From NCBI GenBank assembly GCA_006384855.1, contig VCJN01000837.1:62001-126000 (forward strand): a DNA stretch of 64,000 nucleotides, in the 5' to 3' direction. This DNA is from Tetraselmis striata (taxonomy: Eukaryota; Chlorophyta; Chlorodendrophyceae; Chlorodendrales; Chlorodendraceae). The notes beneath the pieces were generated by a model. That model was not told the origin of the DNA, made no database searches, and worked only from the letters and a program-made list of their open reading frames with translations. Shown one piece after another: positions 10,034 to 33,796 of the stretch (position 1 is its first letter; each line of letters starts with the position of its first letter). The translations under genes and the position numbers were made by a program.

Positions 10034-11115
10034 ATATAATATTGTTACTGCCCCGACATGCGCCAATGAGTGACATTGTGAAGCGGATCGGCAACAGTCT
10101 TGTAAAGCCCAAAGGCTCGTTACGCCAGACAACAAGTAGGCCGTCTCCCATGCCTGGAAATGGTTGCAAAGCGCGGTTCGGAGGCTTACGTCGGTCGGAT
10201 CGGCCAATCGGTACGTAGGTGGCAAATACACACGTTCCGCCCGGAGACGCATGCGCCGTGCCCCTGTGATCGCCCCAACAACTTGCGTAGCGATTGTTCG
10301 GTAAAGTCTAAACGACTAGAACACCTCCCGCCTATAGACCTCAAGCTTGTGCATGTCCCGGTGGTAAGTCGTTAGAGCCAACTCTGGGCCAGATCGAGCG
10401 GTCCGAGGAACGTCCATCATGTGGGTGGGGCGCCTTTTGATGGTTGGCATGCGCTAGGACGCATTCAAAAAGCGGAGGGCGAAATTGACACTCATTAGCT
10501 TTTGGGAGTTCAGTTGTGTTCCTGGCCGGTCAGAACGGGGTCGGTCTATCTGCCGCAGGGTGCCCAAACTGGCCCTTCCGAGTTCTGATGAGGTACGAGT
10601 ACTGGGACCGCCGGTGTGAGGATATATCCTATACCCTCACTAACCCTAATCAACAGTAGCACACATTAAGGCGCGTAGCGCCAGGCGTAGGCGTAGGCGC
10701 GTCGGCCAACCGGCGCCAGCTGATATATCAGCACGGCGCCCTGCCGGACTGTAATCAGACAATACTCACCCTCACAACCTCGGAGTAGCACAGACTCTTG
10801 CCACCGTAAGCGCATCCCCTCACAGCCGGGGAGGTACCGGTACTCGTACCACCAAAAACATCAAGCAAGTAACCCTTCCACGTAATCCTGATACTGGTCG
10901 TATCTCATAACCGCCGCCGTACGACCGTCGTAGTCGTCATCGCGTGCGTAATCGTCGTCATCGCTTACCTGTACCAGCAACTAGAAAACACTACATACGG
11001 TAAGAGTACCGCCGTCAGATGACCGTACGATACACACGCTACCAGCACCAGTACATGTTATTCCTCGAAGGCGCTTCGGGCGTACGAGTTTATGCTGACT
11101 GATCGATTCATGCCT
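10034..11115. other. Intergenic, no gene seen
   Basis: No frame has a recognisable domain. GTACCACCAAAAACATC at 10846-10862 is an inverted copy of sequence beside the left end of the methyltransferase unit (about 3370-3387). GTACCGGT-type short repeats are frequent. Confidence 0.4.
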
Positions 11116-11186
11116 GTAAGGATACCGCGCAAAACGCACTAGGCACTGGGTACCCACACGGGGATTTGTGTGGTACATATCCTTAC
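11116..11186 (+). mobile_element. 71-bp miniature inverted-repeat element, copy 1
   Basis: It begins GTAAGGATA and ends TATCCTTAC, a perfect 9-base inverted repeat, around a core with GCGCAAAACGCAC and GGGTACCCACA. Copy 2 lies at 11785-11859. A poly-C run (11189-11218) abuts its right end. Confidence 0.65.
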
Positions 11187-11187
11187 A

Positions 11188-11188
<1 letters not shown>

Positions 11189-11218
<30 letters not shown>
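11189..11218 (+). repeat. Poly-C tract (about 30 C)
   Basis: A long C homopolymer directly after the miniature element. Confidence 0.9.
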
Positions 11219-11219
<1 letters not shown>

Positions 11220-11357
11220 CCCCCATAGGATGGAGGACCTCCTCCAGCAACGTTTCGGCTGGGATTCGGTGGCGATCCGCATTGCGGGATATCATATCAT
11301 ATAATTACATGAGCTAGCAGCAGAAGGCGATATCAGGAAAACACCACAAAAGGACAA

Positions 11358-11708
11358 TCAGAAAGGCCCTCTACAACAACTGCGAGGTGGAAGCAGTAGC
11401 AGGAGAAGAAGCAGAATGGGCATGAGCCCACGCATCAGACTTCGCCATGTGCACACCGGCAGAGATAATGCCACCCAGCAGTACACCATGCACGCAGCCA
11501 AGCAGAAACCCGATGCAACAGCCCCCGCCCGCCGTTTGCGCGACAGGTGACGGCGGAACTCAGCATGTTGGCCAACGACAAAGTTCCGAAGTGCCTGAAC
11601 GGACTGACCGCGAAGGAAGCACGAGGTCGGGGTGGAAGGACCTCCAGGGAAGTTGCGCACAGCCAACAACACCGCGAAGATGTAGATCACCGTCAAAGCG
11701 GACTTCAT
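11358..11708 (-). CDS. Hypothetical small protein with two hydrophobic segments
   Basis: A 116-codon frame starting with ATG. Residues 1-20 (MKSALTVIYIFAVLLAV and on) look like a signal peptide or first membrane helix, and 'GFCLAACMVYCWVALSLPVC' (about 66-85) is a second hydrophobic segment. Between them is a basic stretch (RRHLSRKRRAG). A Leu run and a Cys pair end the frame. It lies between the two miniature elements, so it could be cargo of a larger mobile unit. No family is recognised and no splice sites were tested. It may be fortuitous. Confidence 0.3.
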   Translation of the reverse strand: MKSALTVIYIFAVLLAVRNFPGGPSTPTSCFLRGQSVQALRNFVVGQHAEFRRHLSRKRRAGAVASGFCLAACMVYCWVALSLPVCTWRSLMRGLMPILLLLLLLLPPRSCCRGPF

Positions 11709-11784
11709 ATCATATCACATCATATATTATATGCTTCTCCCCGGGATCGATCCCGGATCCAATGCGTGCGTAGAAGCACCATCT

Positions 11785-11859
11785 GTAAGGATACCGCGCA
11801 AAACGCACCAGGCACTGGGTACCCACATGGGGATTTGTGAGGTACATAAATATCCTTAC
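11785..11859 (+). mobile_element. 75-bp miniature inverted-repeat element, copy 2
   Basis: Same GTAAGGATA and TATCCTTAC ends and the same core as 11116-11186, in the same orientation. It differs by a few substitutions and a 4-base insertion near the right end. Confidence 0.65.
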
Positions 11860-12010
11860 AATGCCCTAGCTGCAACATTCAAGATATATGTAGCGACTAC
11901 AGAAATCGGGAATGGGGAAGGAAATCCAGCGTACAAGTTGACCAATTGGCGTACATGAACAGTGACATTACCCGGGTGCCTCTATAATGAATCCCCCTAT
12001 AGAGAATCTA

Positions 12011-12380
12011 CCCCTGTAGCGAACTTATATTACTGGCCTAATGTCCGAACGATATAATGTGAACTGTCACGTTCGTTCGCCACATCCGCAAAAGATGCCT
12101 TTGTGGTTAGCCGAGTGCCTCGCTCGTTATATGTCGTGCGCTTCGTACGCGGTTGGCTCAGTGTTCGATTCCCGGTGGCGGTGATGGTCGTAAACCTCAC
12201 CTCACTGCTATCTCCGCCCCCGGTTTCGGATATCTGTGTCCATGCCGGGTGCGGAGTTAGCGGTGCGGGGACTTGGCAGGTAAGTGCCTTTGTACTTACC
12301 TGCTTACTTTACTCGCCTTATGTCCGAACGATAGATGTAACGTGAACTATCACGTTCGTTCGCCACATCCGCGAAAGAGA
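12011..12380 (+). repeat. Two direct copies of a module containing GTCCGAACGATA, about 260 bp apart
   Basis: Copy 1 (about 12011-12098) and copy 2 (about 12300-12380) share TGTCCGAACGATA, then TCACGTTCGTTCGCC and ACATCCGC, with small indels. Part of each module is a hairpin (GTGAACTGTCAC). Between them lies a tRNA-like stretch. Confidence 0.6.
12095..12185 (+). other. tRNA-like A and B boxes (possible SINE or tRNA relic)
   Basis: TGGTTAGCCGAGTGC (about 12102-12116) fits an internal RNA polymerase III A box, and GTTCGATTCCC (about 12163-12173) fits a B box. An acceptor stem and a good T stem do not pair, so this is not a working tRNA gene. A tRNA-derived SINE or a chance match is more likely. 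Confidence 0.25.
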
Positions 12381-12883
12381 CCCCTATAGCGAATATATAT
12401 ACATATAATTATATATACAACCGTCTGTCGCATTGAGAGCGTGGTGACCTAGACACGTTACTTCGCCCTCGTGCGCACGCATGCCTCTGTCCGGGCTACT
12501 CCCCCAGATTACGTGGCTCCGGCGTCGGCCACTTGTGGGGACCCATCGCCGGTTACCAAACGCCAAGTTGCTCGGGCCTTGGCCTTATTGGCTGCGGTGG
12601 GCGAGTACAGCCGCGCGCAGCCGCCGCCCTTCACTCAGTCCCGCCCGCACCCGCCGATTTCGGAGTGAGTCTGTGAGTATGTCGCCGACTTTCGGAACTC
12701 TTTCGCATGATGCATAGAATATTAGATAGATCGAAAATGTATATCATAGAATTATAGATCCCGTGATACTTCCGCGGATGTCAAAATAACCGTCGCGCTC
12801 CCTGCTGACTTCCTGTACCGGTACGGGTACCTGTACCGGTCGGCGGGGGACCGGCCGCCCGGCCGCCACCGGTCGTGCCGGTC

Positions 12884-13078
12884 GTCGCCGTTCGTCAGGT
12901 CTACGGGGCGGGCATGGCGGGAAGCGCCGAGCCCGCCGCGTGTACCGGACCCGGACGCCGGACGCCGTCGTTCGTCCGTCGCCGGACGCCGGACACCGGA
13001 CGACCGTCGCCCGTCCGCCTTGCCGCCCGTCCGTCGACGGACGCCGGGCCCCATCAAGTCGGCGGGTCGGCGGACGCG
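12884..13078 (+). repeat. GC-rich dispersed repeat, copy 1 (CCGGACGCCGGACGCC family)
   Basis: It starts with a segment containing GTCAGGTCTACGGGGCGGGC, continues with CGGACGCCGGACGCCG, and ends at CGTCGACGGACGCCGGGCCC. The same order of blocks recurs at 42206-42348, so this is a dispersed repeat and not only low-complexity DNA. Confidence 0.7.
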
Positions 13079-14170
13079 GGGCTGTACAAGGTAGCGACTA
13101 CTACGATTGATCCTTGCGGCTCTCTAGATTCCACACTCCTGCAACGGGTCTACTTGTGCCATGATAATAATGCCATATTGAAGCGTAAACGGCGGGCGAG
13201 GGCACGAGCGCTCGTAGTGAGGCATGAGAGCCACCACAGACCTACATTTCTGTGAATGACATATCTGCCCCCAAGTGGGTGTACTTAAAATACGTACGTT
13301 ATATGTAACGTGGCGCGGGCCATCTCGCATACAAGCGATTCGCCTACACCACCGCCCGTTTGTGTTATCGCTAGTACACGCCACCGTATATCTATGCGAC
13401 GAGCGCGGCATGGGTGCTTCAGGGTGCTTCATGTCGAGCCTACCACATACTGCCCGCAGGAAGCGATTCGATGCCTTAGAATATTGGCGTGCAGCCTTCT
13501 CATCGCAGATTTGAAGTCCCTGTTATAATTTTGCTGCATGTAGTAAATCATCACCTACCCCGTAGGGTAATAGTAAGGACTCTGGGCGCGCGCAATTTCA
13601 GCTCTAGAGCGAATACTAGCGATTATAAATCCCGCGCGCTCCCGGCCGGGCTCCTGCCCTGGCGGGCGGCCATGGCAACATACAGGCACGCGTGGCGGGT
13701 AGTCGCTGCGTCAAATCCAGCCTCGTGCATTGATCTACGTTGCCTCGACGCAGCTCGCCATACGCAGAGCAGAGCTCGGAGCCGGGGAGGCTTCTCAACC
13801 CAGCTTTGCTGTACAGGCGAACTAAGCTGGCTGCCGGCCCGGAGCGCACGCCGGGCAGGAGTTGTGTACGAAGTTGTGTACGCGTCAGTGTTTCGGTACA
13901 GTACACTCCCCCTGTACGGCAACAAAGTTCGTTCTCTGCACCCCCGCTGTCACCCTCGCCTCCACTCCGCGCTGCACCCACTACGACCACAGCCTCAACT
14001 TTTCTGCTGGACAAAGCCCGGGAGGCGAATGTCCCCCTTTTAATCTGAATTTGGGGCCCGAACAGGTTGCCAAGGGCCGCCTGCCCTCGGCATGGGCAAT
14101 TTGAGTCGTCTGACAGGTTGTTTCTGCGTCCCTGCTCACGGTTGTACCTGGTGCGACCTCGTGGCCTCCA

Positions 14171-14201
<31 letters not shown>

Positions 14202-14253
14202 GCGCGCGCGCGTAGCCATAGGGCGGCATCTTTGTGCACGGCGGCAACTTGGG
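13079..14253. other. Upstream region of the polycystin-like gene
   Basis: No separate gene is recognised. The strip 13640-14100 is GC-rich with many open frames that look like shadows. A poly-C run (about 14176-14201), followed by a CG alternation, lies about 50 bases before the proposed start codon. No TATA element can be assigned. Confidence 0.4.
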
Positions 14254-25590
<11,337 letters not shown>

Positions 25591-27300
25591 CGCCTCTCGT
25601 AATCCCTCCGCGCAGTCGCTGCGGTCGCCGTCAAACGGGTGCTGACGCGAGGCGCGCTTGCCGCACGCGCGCGTGGCCGCATCAGCAGGAGAGGATGGCG
25701 AGCTGGGCTCGTTCGAGACTGGGAATCCTGCTGGGACCAGCAGCGTGCCATACCGTCGGCGGGTTCTCAAGTACCTTCGGACCCACGACGCAAGCCACGA
25801 CGAGTATAGACAGCGGCGCTGCTGCCGTTATTCTGAGTCTGCTTGGAGTTATCGACGAAGCCCCAGTCAAGTGAGAGGTGGATCCTCGCGCAACTGTACA
25901 CATCGTAACAGCATTCGGTGCGCAAGGATTAGGCACATAGTATGGCGACTGTCGATGAATGACCTGCTGTCACTAAATCGCAGTGACAACCGACACGTCA
26001 TGGGAAGTAGAATGTTTAGTAGCGTGACTGGGCATCGGCGAGTAGATACAGAATGATAGCCTTCCGGCTTGCCCAGTGCACCTCGGGTAAGTGGAACCCC
26101 GAATTATGGTGTGTCAATCCTTTATGATTCAACATGTAATACTCTTAAATAAGCAAGATTGGCACTCATAATTCGTTGGCGGCAATGGTGCGTGCAATCG
26201 GCGACCCCCCCCCCCCCCCCCCCCCTCCCCGCCTTGCCCATCTCAGTGCACAATGCTTCCGCAGACCCGAGAGAAGTAGTCGGATTATCAACTGGAAATG
26301 GTGCACACCAACTCAACCTGGGATGATGTAGCCACTCAATGGGGGGCACGCCTGAATTTAAAAAGGGCGCAGATTCTCATCAGTGAACTTTCAACAATGT
26401 AACAAAGTTGAGTTGGGGCATCATTTTCACTGGAGATTGCTACCAGCAGTCCCCCCGCAGACCCCGCCGTTTTCAAACACACACACACACACAACCAGCA
26501 CACATACACACACACACACACAATAGTCACTGGCTGCACGCTGTTTTTTTTAAATGCGTGTTAATCTTGACTTCCGGGTCTTATTATTTGTTTATAGCCA
26601 ACAAACTACTCATGCACACTCTATGTACTCAGCACTACAGTAACTATCCGCCGGTGACCTCCAGTAGATGCCAATGGCCGACAGATATACAGAACAATAC
26701 TTGGCTGTGTCGACGACTGCATCTTGCGGACGTGTATTGTGCGGGTACCTCAGTGAACCAACTTTTGCCAGCATAATGTTTCATCATCAGGCATGTGACC
26801 AAGCCACTGATCAAAATACATGGTTAGATGTATACTGGTACCGCTCTCGTACCAGTGTTATTGCAGCATCAGCACAGCCAGAATAACGACAGCGAGTCAT
26901 ATTGCCGCTACTATTGTTGTTGTTATTGCCGTTGCCACAAGCACGGCAGCACCTCATCAAGATGAATTATTGCACGCGGTATGCCGACGGCGTCACTCTG
27001 TATAGCTGTATACCTGCCCACACACCATAGATGACATTGATACCAGTCGCCTTATCCATTGATTTCCAAATATATCACAGTCTTCTGTTAAGTTTGCTCA
27101 GAGGGCCGGGTCGAATGTGTGTAAGGACGCGTCCCTGTGCACTAGACAGGAATCTTTTTAAGATTGTATAGTATTGTTTAAGATATCGGGTGTTGGCGAC
27201 TACAAAATACGTATAGTAGACGAATACTTCACCCGGTATGACGAAGTATGCGCTTCACGCGCCAAAGATTAAACTCATAACTCCGGCCATGTCGAGTCAC
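25591..27300. other. Intergenic 3' of the polycystin-like gene
   Basis: It contains the 3' UTR of the upstream gene, a poly-C run (about 26205-26225), two (CA)n stretches (about 26478-26522) and no recognisable coding domain. A TGTAA signal at about 26134 could be a polyadenylation site of the green-algal type. Confidence 0.4.
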
Positions 27301-27308
27301 CTTGGCAT

Positions 27309-27436
<128 letters not shown>

Positions 27437-27629
27437 CCCTGAGAGACTGCTATCACTCGGGACGCGGTACCTCCAGAAAGTACTGGGATGCGGTACATGG
27501 ATGATCAGCGCCGGTGTTTCGGCTAGAACGCACCTCGGTGTGGTACCCGCAGCACATCGACTGAATATCGTCACGAGTACTTGTATATTATTCCGGTAAC
27601 TTTAAGATTGTTTGAATTTTGAATCGGAT

Positions 27630-27860
27630 GGCTGTTGTTGTTGTTGTTGTTGTTGTGTGTGTGTGTGTGCATCTTCGTGTGATTTCCATGTGAATGATGT
27701 CATCGGATAATTTACTTTGTTTCACAATGAATGAACATTTGGTCTGACGAAGAATGCCACGTTTGTTTCTGCCCGGCTTTAAAAACCAAGCAGGAAAAGG
27801 CACACAGGCCTACAAAGAGGGGGGCGCGGCGGGGGGGGGGGGGGGGGGGGGGGGGGGGAC
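27630..27860 (+). repeat. (GTT)n, (GT)n and poly-G tracts
   Basis: GTT repeats and GT repeats at about 27632-27668, and a G run of about 29 at 27831-27859. At 28032-28051 a short piece (CCCCAAAAACTAGTTTAGAA) resembles the B1-A2 junction of the YR elements and may be a fragment of a third copy. Confidence 0.7.
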
Positions 27861-28379
27861 AGATGGAGCGGGCCACAATAAGAAAGGGTGAGAGTGGACC
27901 GGGCGTCCGCCGTGAAGGCAGGTGGTTTGGCAGTTATCCCGGTCAGTCCCGCGGATAAACATGCGCACGCATAATCTCGCATCACGGCGCCGGCCGGGTT
28001 ACCTCGCAAACGGGGGTATAAGCCCCAAAAACTAGTTTAGAACATTTCACAATAATGAACGTTTAATTTGCCGACGTGGGAAGCCGTGCGAACCATTCCA
28101 AGGGGTGGGTCACGGGCATGCGCGTGGAAATCAACATGTCAGCGGGGAACAGTTCAATACGGAGCAGTCGACCACCAGTGCGGCCAAGGAATATGGCATT
28201 GCGTGGCTTCTAGGCGCTTCCATGTGCGCCAACTGGAGCATGTTTCCGAGAGGCGAAGGTACCATGCGCGGGCAGGCACTCCGGCCAGGCGACAACGATG
28301 GCAGCTGCACCACTGGACTCGAGTTTCAGGACGTGGTTCCCGAGTAGACGTCAAGGAGGGGCTACACTAGGCATATGCG

Positions 28380-28720
28380 TTCGCCACGCTAGTCTGATCT
28401 TGACGCTAGCATCCATTGTTGTCTTGCTCATGGGTTTGCGGCCGTAGTCTATCTTCAGGATGCCGGACAGCGTCTCCATGCCCATCTTGTTGCGCAAGTC
28501 AGGTTAGGAGGTGTTGGCCTCGGTGACAAGCCCCGCGCCGGAGAGAATATGCGCTCGCAAGGCTTGCATAATCGCATTCAATACGATTAGCATGGTTGCA
28601 TCGAATGGTGCTGACGAGCTCAGAGTATCAGCTCGGACACAATGAGGTAGTGATGGGCATTCGCGCGCCACAGTCCAGAAGAGTTGTCCGATCCGCCTCG
28701 AAGCCGCCAACCGCCGTGCC
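28380..28720 (-). pseudogene. hAT transposase C-terminal (dimerisation) relic
   Basis: Read leftward, 'LSGAGLVTEANTS', a stop, then 'DLRNKMGMETLSGILKID' follows the hAT dimerisation pattern in which an 'FSxAG' box precedes 'RNRL..E....L..L'. The internal stop and lack of the DDE region show it is a fragment. Upstream (about 28720-29020) nothing further is recognised. The assignment rests on one motif. Confidence 0.4.
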
Positions 28721-29480
28721 TCACTCCGCCAGTGCAGTTACGCCGCTCATGTCTCGAGTCAGCCCATTCATGGCACACCTTCCCCCGCAGCAGCGATCTT
28801 GCATTCCGAGTGCTCCGGGTTGCCGTGTCGCGGGTGAGATGTCAATGATATCTATTATGTCATCGGCTAAAAACGCTCTTCACCGTACACGTACCCGTAG
28901 TCGACGACCCGGCGCTTGCTGTTTGACGACGAACCCACACCGGCACAAGATCGAAATACTATCGTGGACATGTTGGAATGATCCGGTAATGATTCCGGCG
29001 GCAACAGCCGTACGGATGAAATAAGAAATATACTAGCGTGTGATGCGGTAAGCCGGTAATGTGGAGTTTCTCACCGAATATCGCATGGCTTACCTCTCCA
29101 TGCGGATGTTGCAGCAATATCCAAGCCATCATATCGCAACAATCAAATTGGACCAGTTTTATGGCCATATTTTTTTGGTAATATAGAGGTTTGAATTTAT
29201 TCACCGTCCGGGAAAAATACATACCGCTTCGAATTCATCCGCGCTAGCAATGCCGCCACGTCTAGGCAACGCCGATGACTAGCGGCGGACGCACCAGCTC
29301 CAATCAGCTATGTTTGTATGGCGGTTTAGAGCAGCGACGGGAGTCTACCTTTTGCCTTTGCGCCAACTTGACAGCTTGCGCGACGGCATTGCCTCAATCA
29401 TAGGGGCGCAAGGCGTGATTACTCGCGAGTAGCGTGTACGGTATGTAACGGCCGACGTCTCACCCACTCCATACACGTCT
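28721..29480. other. No gene recognised
   Basis: Open frames are short. Nothing beyond weak similarity to mobile-element debris can be supported. Confidence 0.35.
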
Positions 29481-29488
29481 CAGCTACG

Positions 29489-32450
29489 ATGGCGTGCGGT
29501 AAAAAGGCGGGCGGTTCCTCGAACGACTAGCCCACAGAAAAATCCCCGACGGCAAGACGCCGGAGTCGGTGGAGCAGACAACCGCGGAGGCAACGCTTGC
29601 CGTACATCATACAAGCGATGATACTGAAGGTAGAAGGCCTACCGACCCGGTTGGACGTCCATGAGGAGATCAACAAGCAGCGTGCCAATCATGCGACCGA
29701 CGGCGAGGAGGACGAAGGTGGTGACGAACCGGTGCACGACGCCCAAACAACAGCTGCGACGGTGGACGGCGACATCGATGACGGCGGCGAGTTCGTCGCC
29801 CTCTGTCATTCCGCGGTTGGGTCGACGGCCTACCTCGCGCCTACCACGACACCCCCCCCCCCTTTGCGTGCGACGCCCTAGCCTCATTAAGCCCCGGCGC
29901 GACGAGGCGGACCTCTGCTTCACGGAGGCGAACAAGATGGCATCACGGGACGAGTACCGACACGTCATGTGCTATATTGCATGGCGTCTTCCACTAGGCC
30001 GCGGAGTCGGCGGCATCAACTGCTATGGAAACGCTTCGGGCGCCTAATGCCACCATCCGCACCAAGAAAGACGCCCTCGACCCAATCGACACCGTGGTTC
30101 GCACGTTTGCGGCATTGGGCGACACGCACGAGGCCCAGGTTACCTACTACCTACGCCGCTTCAAGGTCAAGAAGGCAGTCACCGGCGAAGAACAAGTCCC
30201 AGCGCGCCTCATATACTCCCGCGTCTTCGGCCCCGCCGAGCAAGAGCGCTCCGCCAACGTCGTGGACGGTCTCCTCGCCGCCCTCGAACACAAGCGAGCA
30301 CCTCGAGGTTGGCCTCGCCGCTACTGCCAAGGTACATGTAGTAACACAACTCATGAAGAAGGAGCGAGAGGAGGACCTCGACACCGCCGCCTCGCGGAAA
30401 AACAAGCAAGGACAAGGCGGCGCCCGATAAGCGTGAGCGGGAGCGCCGCGGGGAGGAGACCGAGAACATGAACAAGGGCGACAAGTAATGGGGCAACGAC
30501 AATGCCAACGAATGGTGGTGTGGCGCACAGCGCAATACTTCCCGCTGCGCAACCCGTACGACATCTTGCGATCCAAATACGATACGAATAATCTGTCCGC
30601 ACGCGCTGCGCCCATGCGCCGCGGGATCCGCGTCGCGCCGCCCGAAGTACCCGCCCGGCACTGCGGGCGGCGAATCATGCATCCCCTAGCACACCTTGTC
30701 CATGCCACCAAAGCAACTCCCGCCCACCCCGTAGCCCTACCTCCTGCCCCCTTTGAGGACATAGAGCGATCATGACTGGCTCGGGGCGCGTGTATGTCCC
30801 CGGACGGCGGCCAAGAGGTCAACCCTCGCGACTGCCGCCGGATTGACCACCTCCAATACGGATCAGCGTTTTGCTGATACCATACGCCTTTACGGCCAAA
30901 ACCGCTCGCCCGAATAGCAGAAAGGCGGCTTAGTCAAATATAGAAAGCATAAATAATGCACATTTTTTTCTAGCTGGTCCAACGGAGACTGTGCCATCGG
31001 TACGAAGTTTATGGGTGGGGCGGCGCGCTCATATCGGTTGCAGCTGCTGGGTCGCCACGGAAATCCCGCAGCACGCCGCTTGGCTGCGCCGCCGTAGCGG
31101 CCACGACCCGCCCACCATCGCCGCATAAAGATGTACTTTTGGCGCTACGGGCGGTCGCGGTGCCGGTGTTGGTTGACAGTCGTGGGCTTGCTAGAGGCTA
31201 GAGCATGGGAAATGGCCCGCGCAATGTGCGTGTCGCATTGCCGCAGGTGCTCACTGTACTAACGGCGCGAACCGCATATCGGACCATGAATTCGGGCAGG
31301 TTTCTCAGTATCGTACGGATAACCGCGGGAAGTATTGTGCGCGCCAAAAATGCAGCCCCGGCTTTGACTATATAAGACACCGCGTGCGTCGGAGCTGGCG
31401 GCGGTCATGGCAAGGCATCGGCACAAGCGCGCAAGTGCATAGTTGGATCCGGGAGAGCGTACGAGTACCCTTTCGCAACAGTTGGCCACCCCCAAGTCTC
31501 AACCAAGGCGTATCCTTCCAAGATGCAACTACCCCAGCTGAATTGAAGTTCCTCTACTTCGAGCTACACCGCTTCACGACCGCCGGCGTGTGGATGCCGT
31601 CGTCGTGCGCGTTGTGGGTGTCGCGGGCCTTCTTCGTACCCAAGCCCAACGACAACCAATGAATGGCGATTCATCATCGACTACCTACGCGTACCCAACA
31701 CCTATTGCGCTTGAAAACGCCTCAGGATGGAGACGCTCTTGGGTGTGCGACACCTAACCAAGAGAGGAGACTACATGCTCTCTTTCCACCTTCACGACGG
31801 CTTTTACACCTTGGGCAGCATCGCGCTCTCCGACCGCGACTACTTCACGGGCAACACTCGCGTCGAGCTGTACCGGCTATGCCGGCTACCAATGGAGTGG
31901 TCGCTAAGCCCCTAATTCGTTGTCACCTTCACTACCATGACGTTCGTGCGGCACCTACGCTCCCCGGCTACCCCTACGCCGGCTGGCAACGTGCCCTGCT
32001 CGCGCCGCTGGCTCCGGAAGGGGCGATTGCGGGGAGCGCGCGTCTTACCGTACGCAGACGACTTCTCGTTGTTCGCCTCGTCGGAGCCGGAGGCGCCGGA
32101 GCTCCGCCTGCGCGTCGCCGACCTGTTAGACGATGACATGGGGCTGCGCACCGCAATCCCAAGCCCGTCAGGTACGCGCAGCACCTGGGCGTGGACATCG
32201 ACACGGCTACGTGTTATTTTTATGCCTTGGAGGCCGAGCTTGCCAAACAGGTTATTTTTTGTTGGAGCCGTCCAAACAATTCTTGCATCGAGCCTCCCGC
32301 AACGCGTGCTGGCTGCCCGTCCGAAAACTGCACTCCTTGGCGGGCCAGGCACACTACAGGTACGTAGCAATATTGGCCGTCCGCTTCTCCTTGCGGGAGC
32401 CCGATGACTCCGGAAGCCTAGGTCGTAGATTTGCGCCATCATTAGATTTT
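29489..32450 (+). mobile_element. DIRS-like retroelement relic (possible ORF1 plus reverse transcriptase)
   Basis: The left part has two acidic or basic frames (29597-29881 and 30025-30471) that could be an ORF1/Gag remnant. The right part (31384-32450) is a reverse transcriptase of the DIRS type. No terminal repeats were found by eye and no recombinase follows, so the element is incomplete. It lies between the hAT relic and the second YR element. Confidence 0.5.
31384..32450 (+). pseudogene. DIRS-type reverse transcriptase, multiply interrupted
   Basis: 'WRFIIDYLRVPNTYC' then, after a stop at about 31732, 'METLLGVRHLTKRGDYMLSF', 'DGFY', 'LYRLCRLPMEWSLSP', a TAA at 31913-31915, 'FVRHLRSP' and 'ARVLPYADDFSLFASS' follow the DIRS RT order through the YxDD box. 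The first catalytic Asp (normally SFDL) is His here (SFHL). A later frame carries 'HLGVDIDTATCYFY', the region that follows the palm in this family. Stops and frame changes mean no product. Confidence 0.65.
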
Positions 32451-32459
32451 ATATATTAA

Positions 32460-33620
32460 GATATATTATATTTTAATGTATCATATTAAAATATCATACA
32501 TTCTCACTGTTGTATCTAGGGCAACATAACATTGAAAATCTGCGGCGTCACATGTTTGCATCGAGGGCCTTTCGGACCTATCCGGTACGAATCTTGGGCC
32601 CTCAGGACCACCCCGCGAATCAGCGTATACGTCGCGACGACGACCACCAACTCCACCATTCTACCACCCGCGCCCGGATCCCGCCGACAATTCAGTGGTG
32701 CCGCCCCGCCTTGGTCAGGCGCCATGCATGTATCGACTATATAGGCGCCAATGCCGTGGCATCCCTGCTCACACATGTCCCTCCGCCATGCTGCTAGGCT
32801 TGCGTTATTCCGTGTCGCTCGGGCGTCGGGGGACAAAGACTTATGTGGAGTGTTGTAGGAGTATTATGGTGTTCGGGTTCCGGAATTGCTCTCTCTCCCT
32901 CTCTCTCTGTCTCTCGGTCTCTCTCTCTCTCTTTTGCGCGCGCGCGACACATGGCCTCGTATAGCGGCTTCGGGATGCCGGGGCATGTACGTAATCGCTA
33001 CCAGTACTTGCGCGGATTGCCGTGCCGCTATATACAAGAATGAGTACACGTGAGGCCCGCGGTGACAATGACCTATACAGGGTTTACATTAGGTTTATTT
33101 AGGTTATGGACATAACGATGTACGGACTACATATGGCCGTGGGTCGGCAATAATACGGTGATGTGATCAAATGGCGGGGCGAGCTAGAATACAGATGTCG
33201 GTACCGCCTCGGTGGCGGTCGCCGTGCCCGATAGGGCGGGCTGGCACACATGTAGGTGTGGGTGCTTTGGGAGAATCGATCACTTTGGCCCTATGTACAC
33301 GCAACATACCAATGGGGGTAGCCCGCAGATAACGGCCGTTGTCGAATTTCATGGTCCGTTTTCCTCTGCGGGTACATCATCGTATGTTATCGCGCAATAG
33401 AGCCATGCCACTGTGGCTCGCAAAGAAACACTTAAATGAGGTAACGACCACATCCCACCCCAAGCGGTGACCAACGCTCAAAGCTATGCGTGGAATATGA
33501 TAGACAGCAAAAACCTTATAACAAAGGTTTGATTAGGGTTAAGCAAATGTTTGTGGCATTTTGTGTATTTTATCAAATTGAACTTGCCGCGCCAAAATAC
33601 TCGATTACTTTACTATACTG
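32460..33620. other. Intergenic, no gene seen
   Basis: AT-rich strip at 32440-32510, a CT-rich microsatellite at about 32888-32935, and short frames without domains. Confidence 0.4.
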
Positions 33621-33624
33621 CGAG

Positions 33625-33796
33625 TATGGGGTTTCCTCCCTTGACCTAACCGCTTTTTAGCTACAAGTGCTGCTCAGTGGTACGGGAACTAGGCATCTGT
33701 TGTTGCGCCCTTTTTGGGTGCAACACGAGTAGACATAGAAGCAGCCAGAACAGCTGAGCCTGCCATCTTCCAGTTTTCCTTGCGTTCCACGCAGCG
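33625..33796 (+). repeat. A1 terminal repeat of YR element copy B
   Basis: From TATGGGGTTTCCTCCC to CCACGCAGCG. Repeated at 41239-41410 with a handful of substitutions, and present in inverted orientation in copy A (about 9842-10033 and 7290-7473). Confidence 0.85.

Noticed and set aside
12095..12185. A functional tRNA gene
   Set aside because: The acceptor and T stems do not pair, so only a tRNA-like relic is reported.
31663..32136. 157-codon plus-strand frame rich in Arg and His
   Set aside because: It is an out-of-phase shadow of the DIRS-type RT, whose motifs lie in the neighbouring frame.
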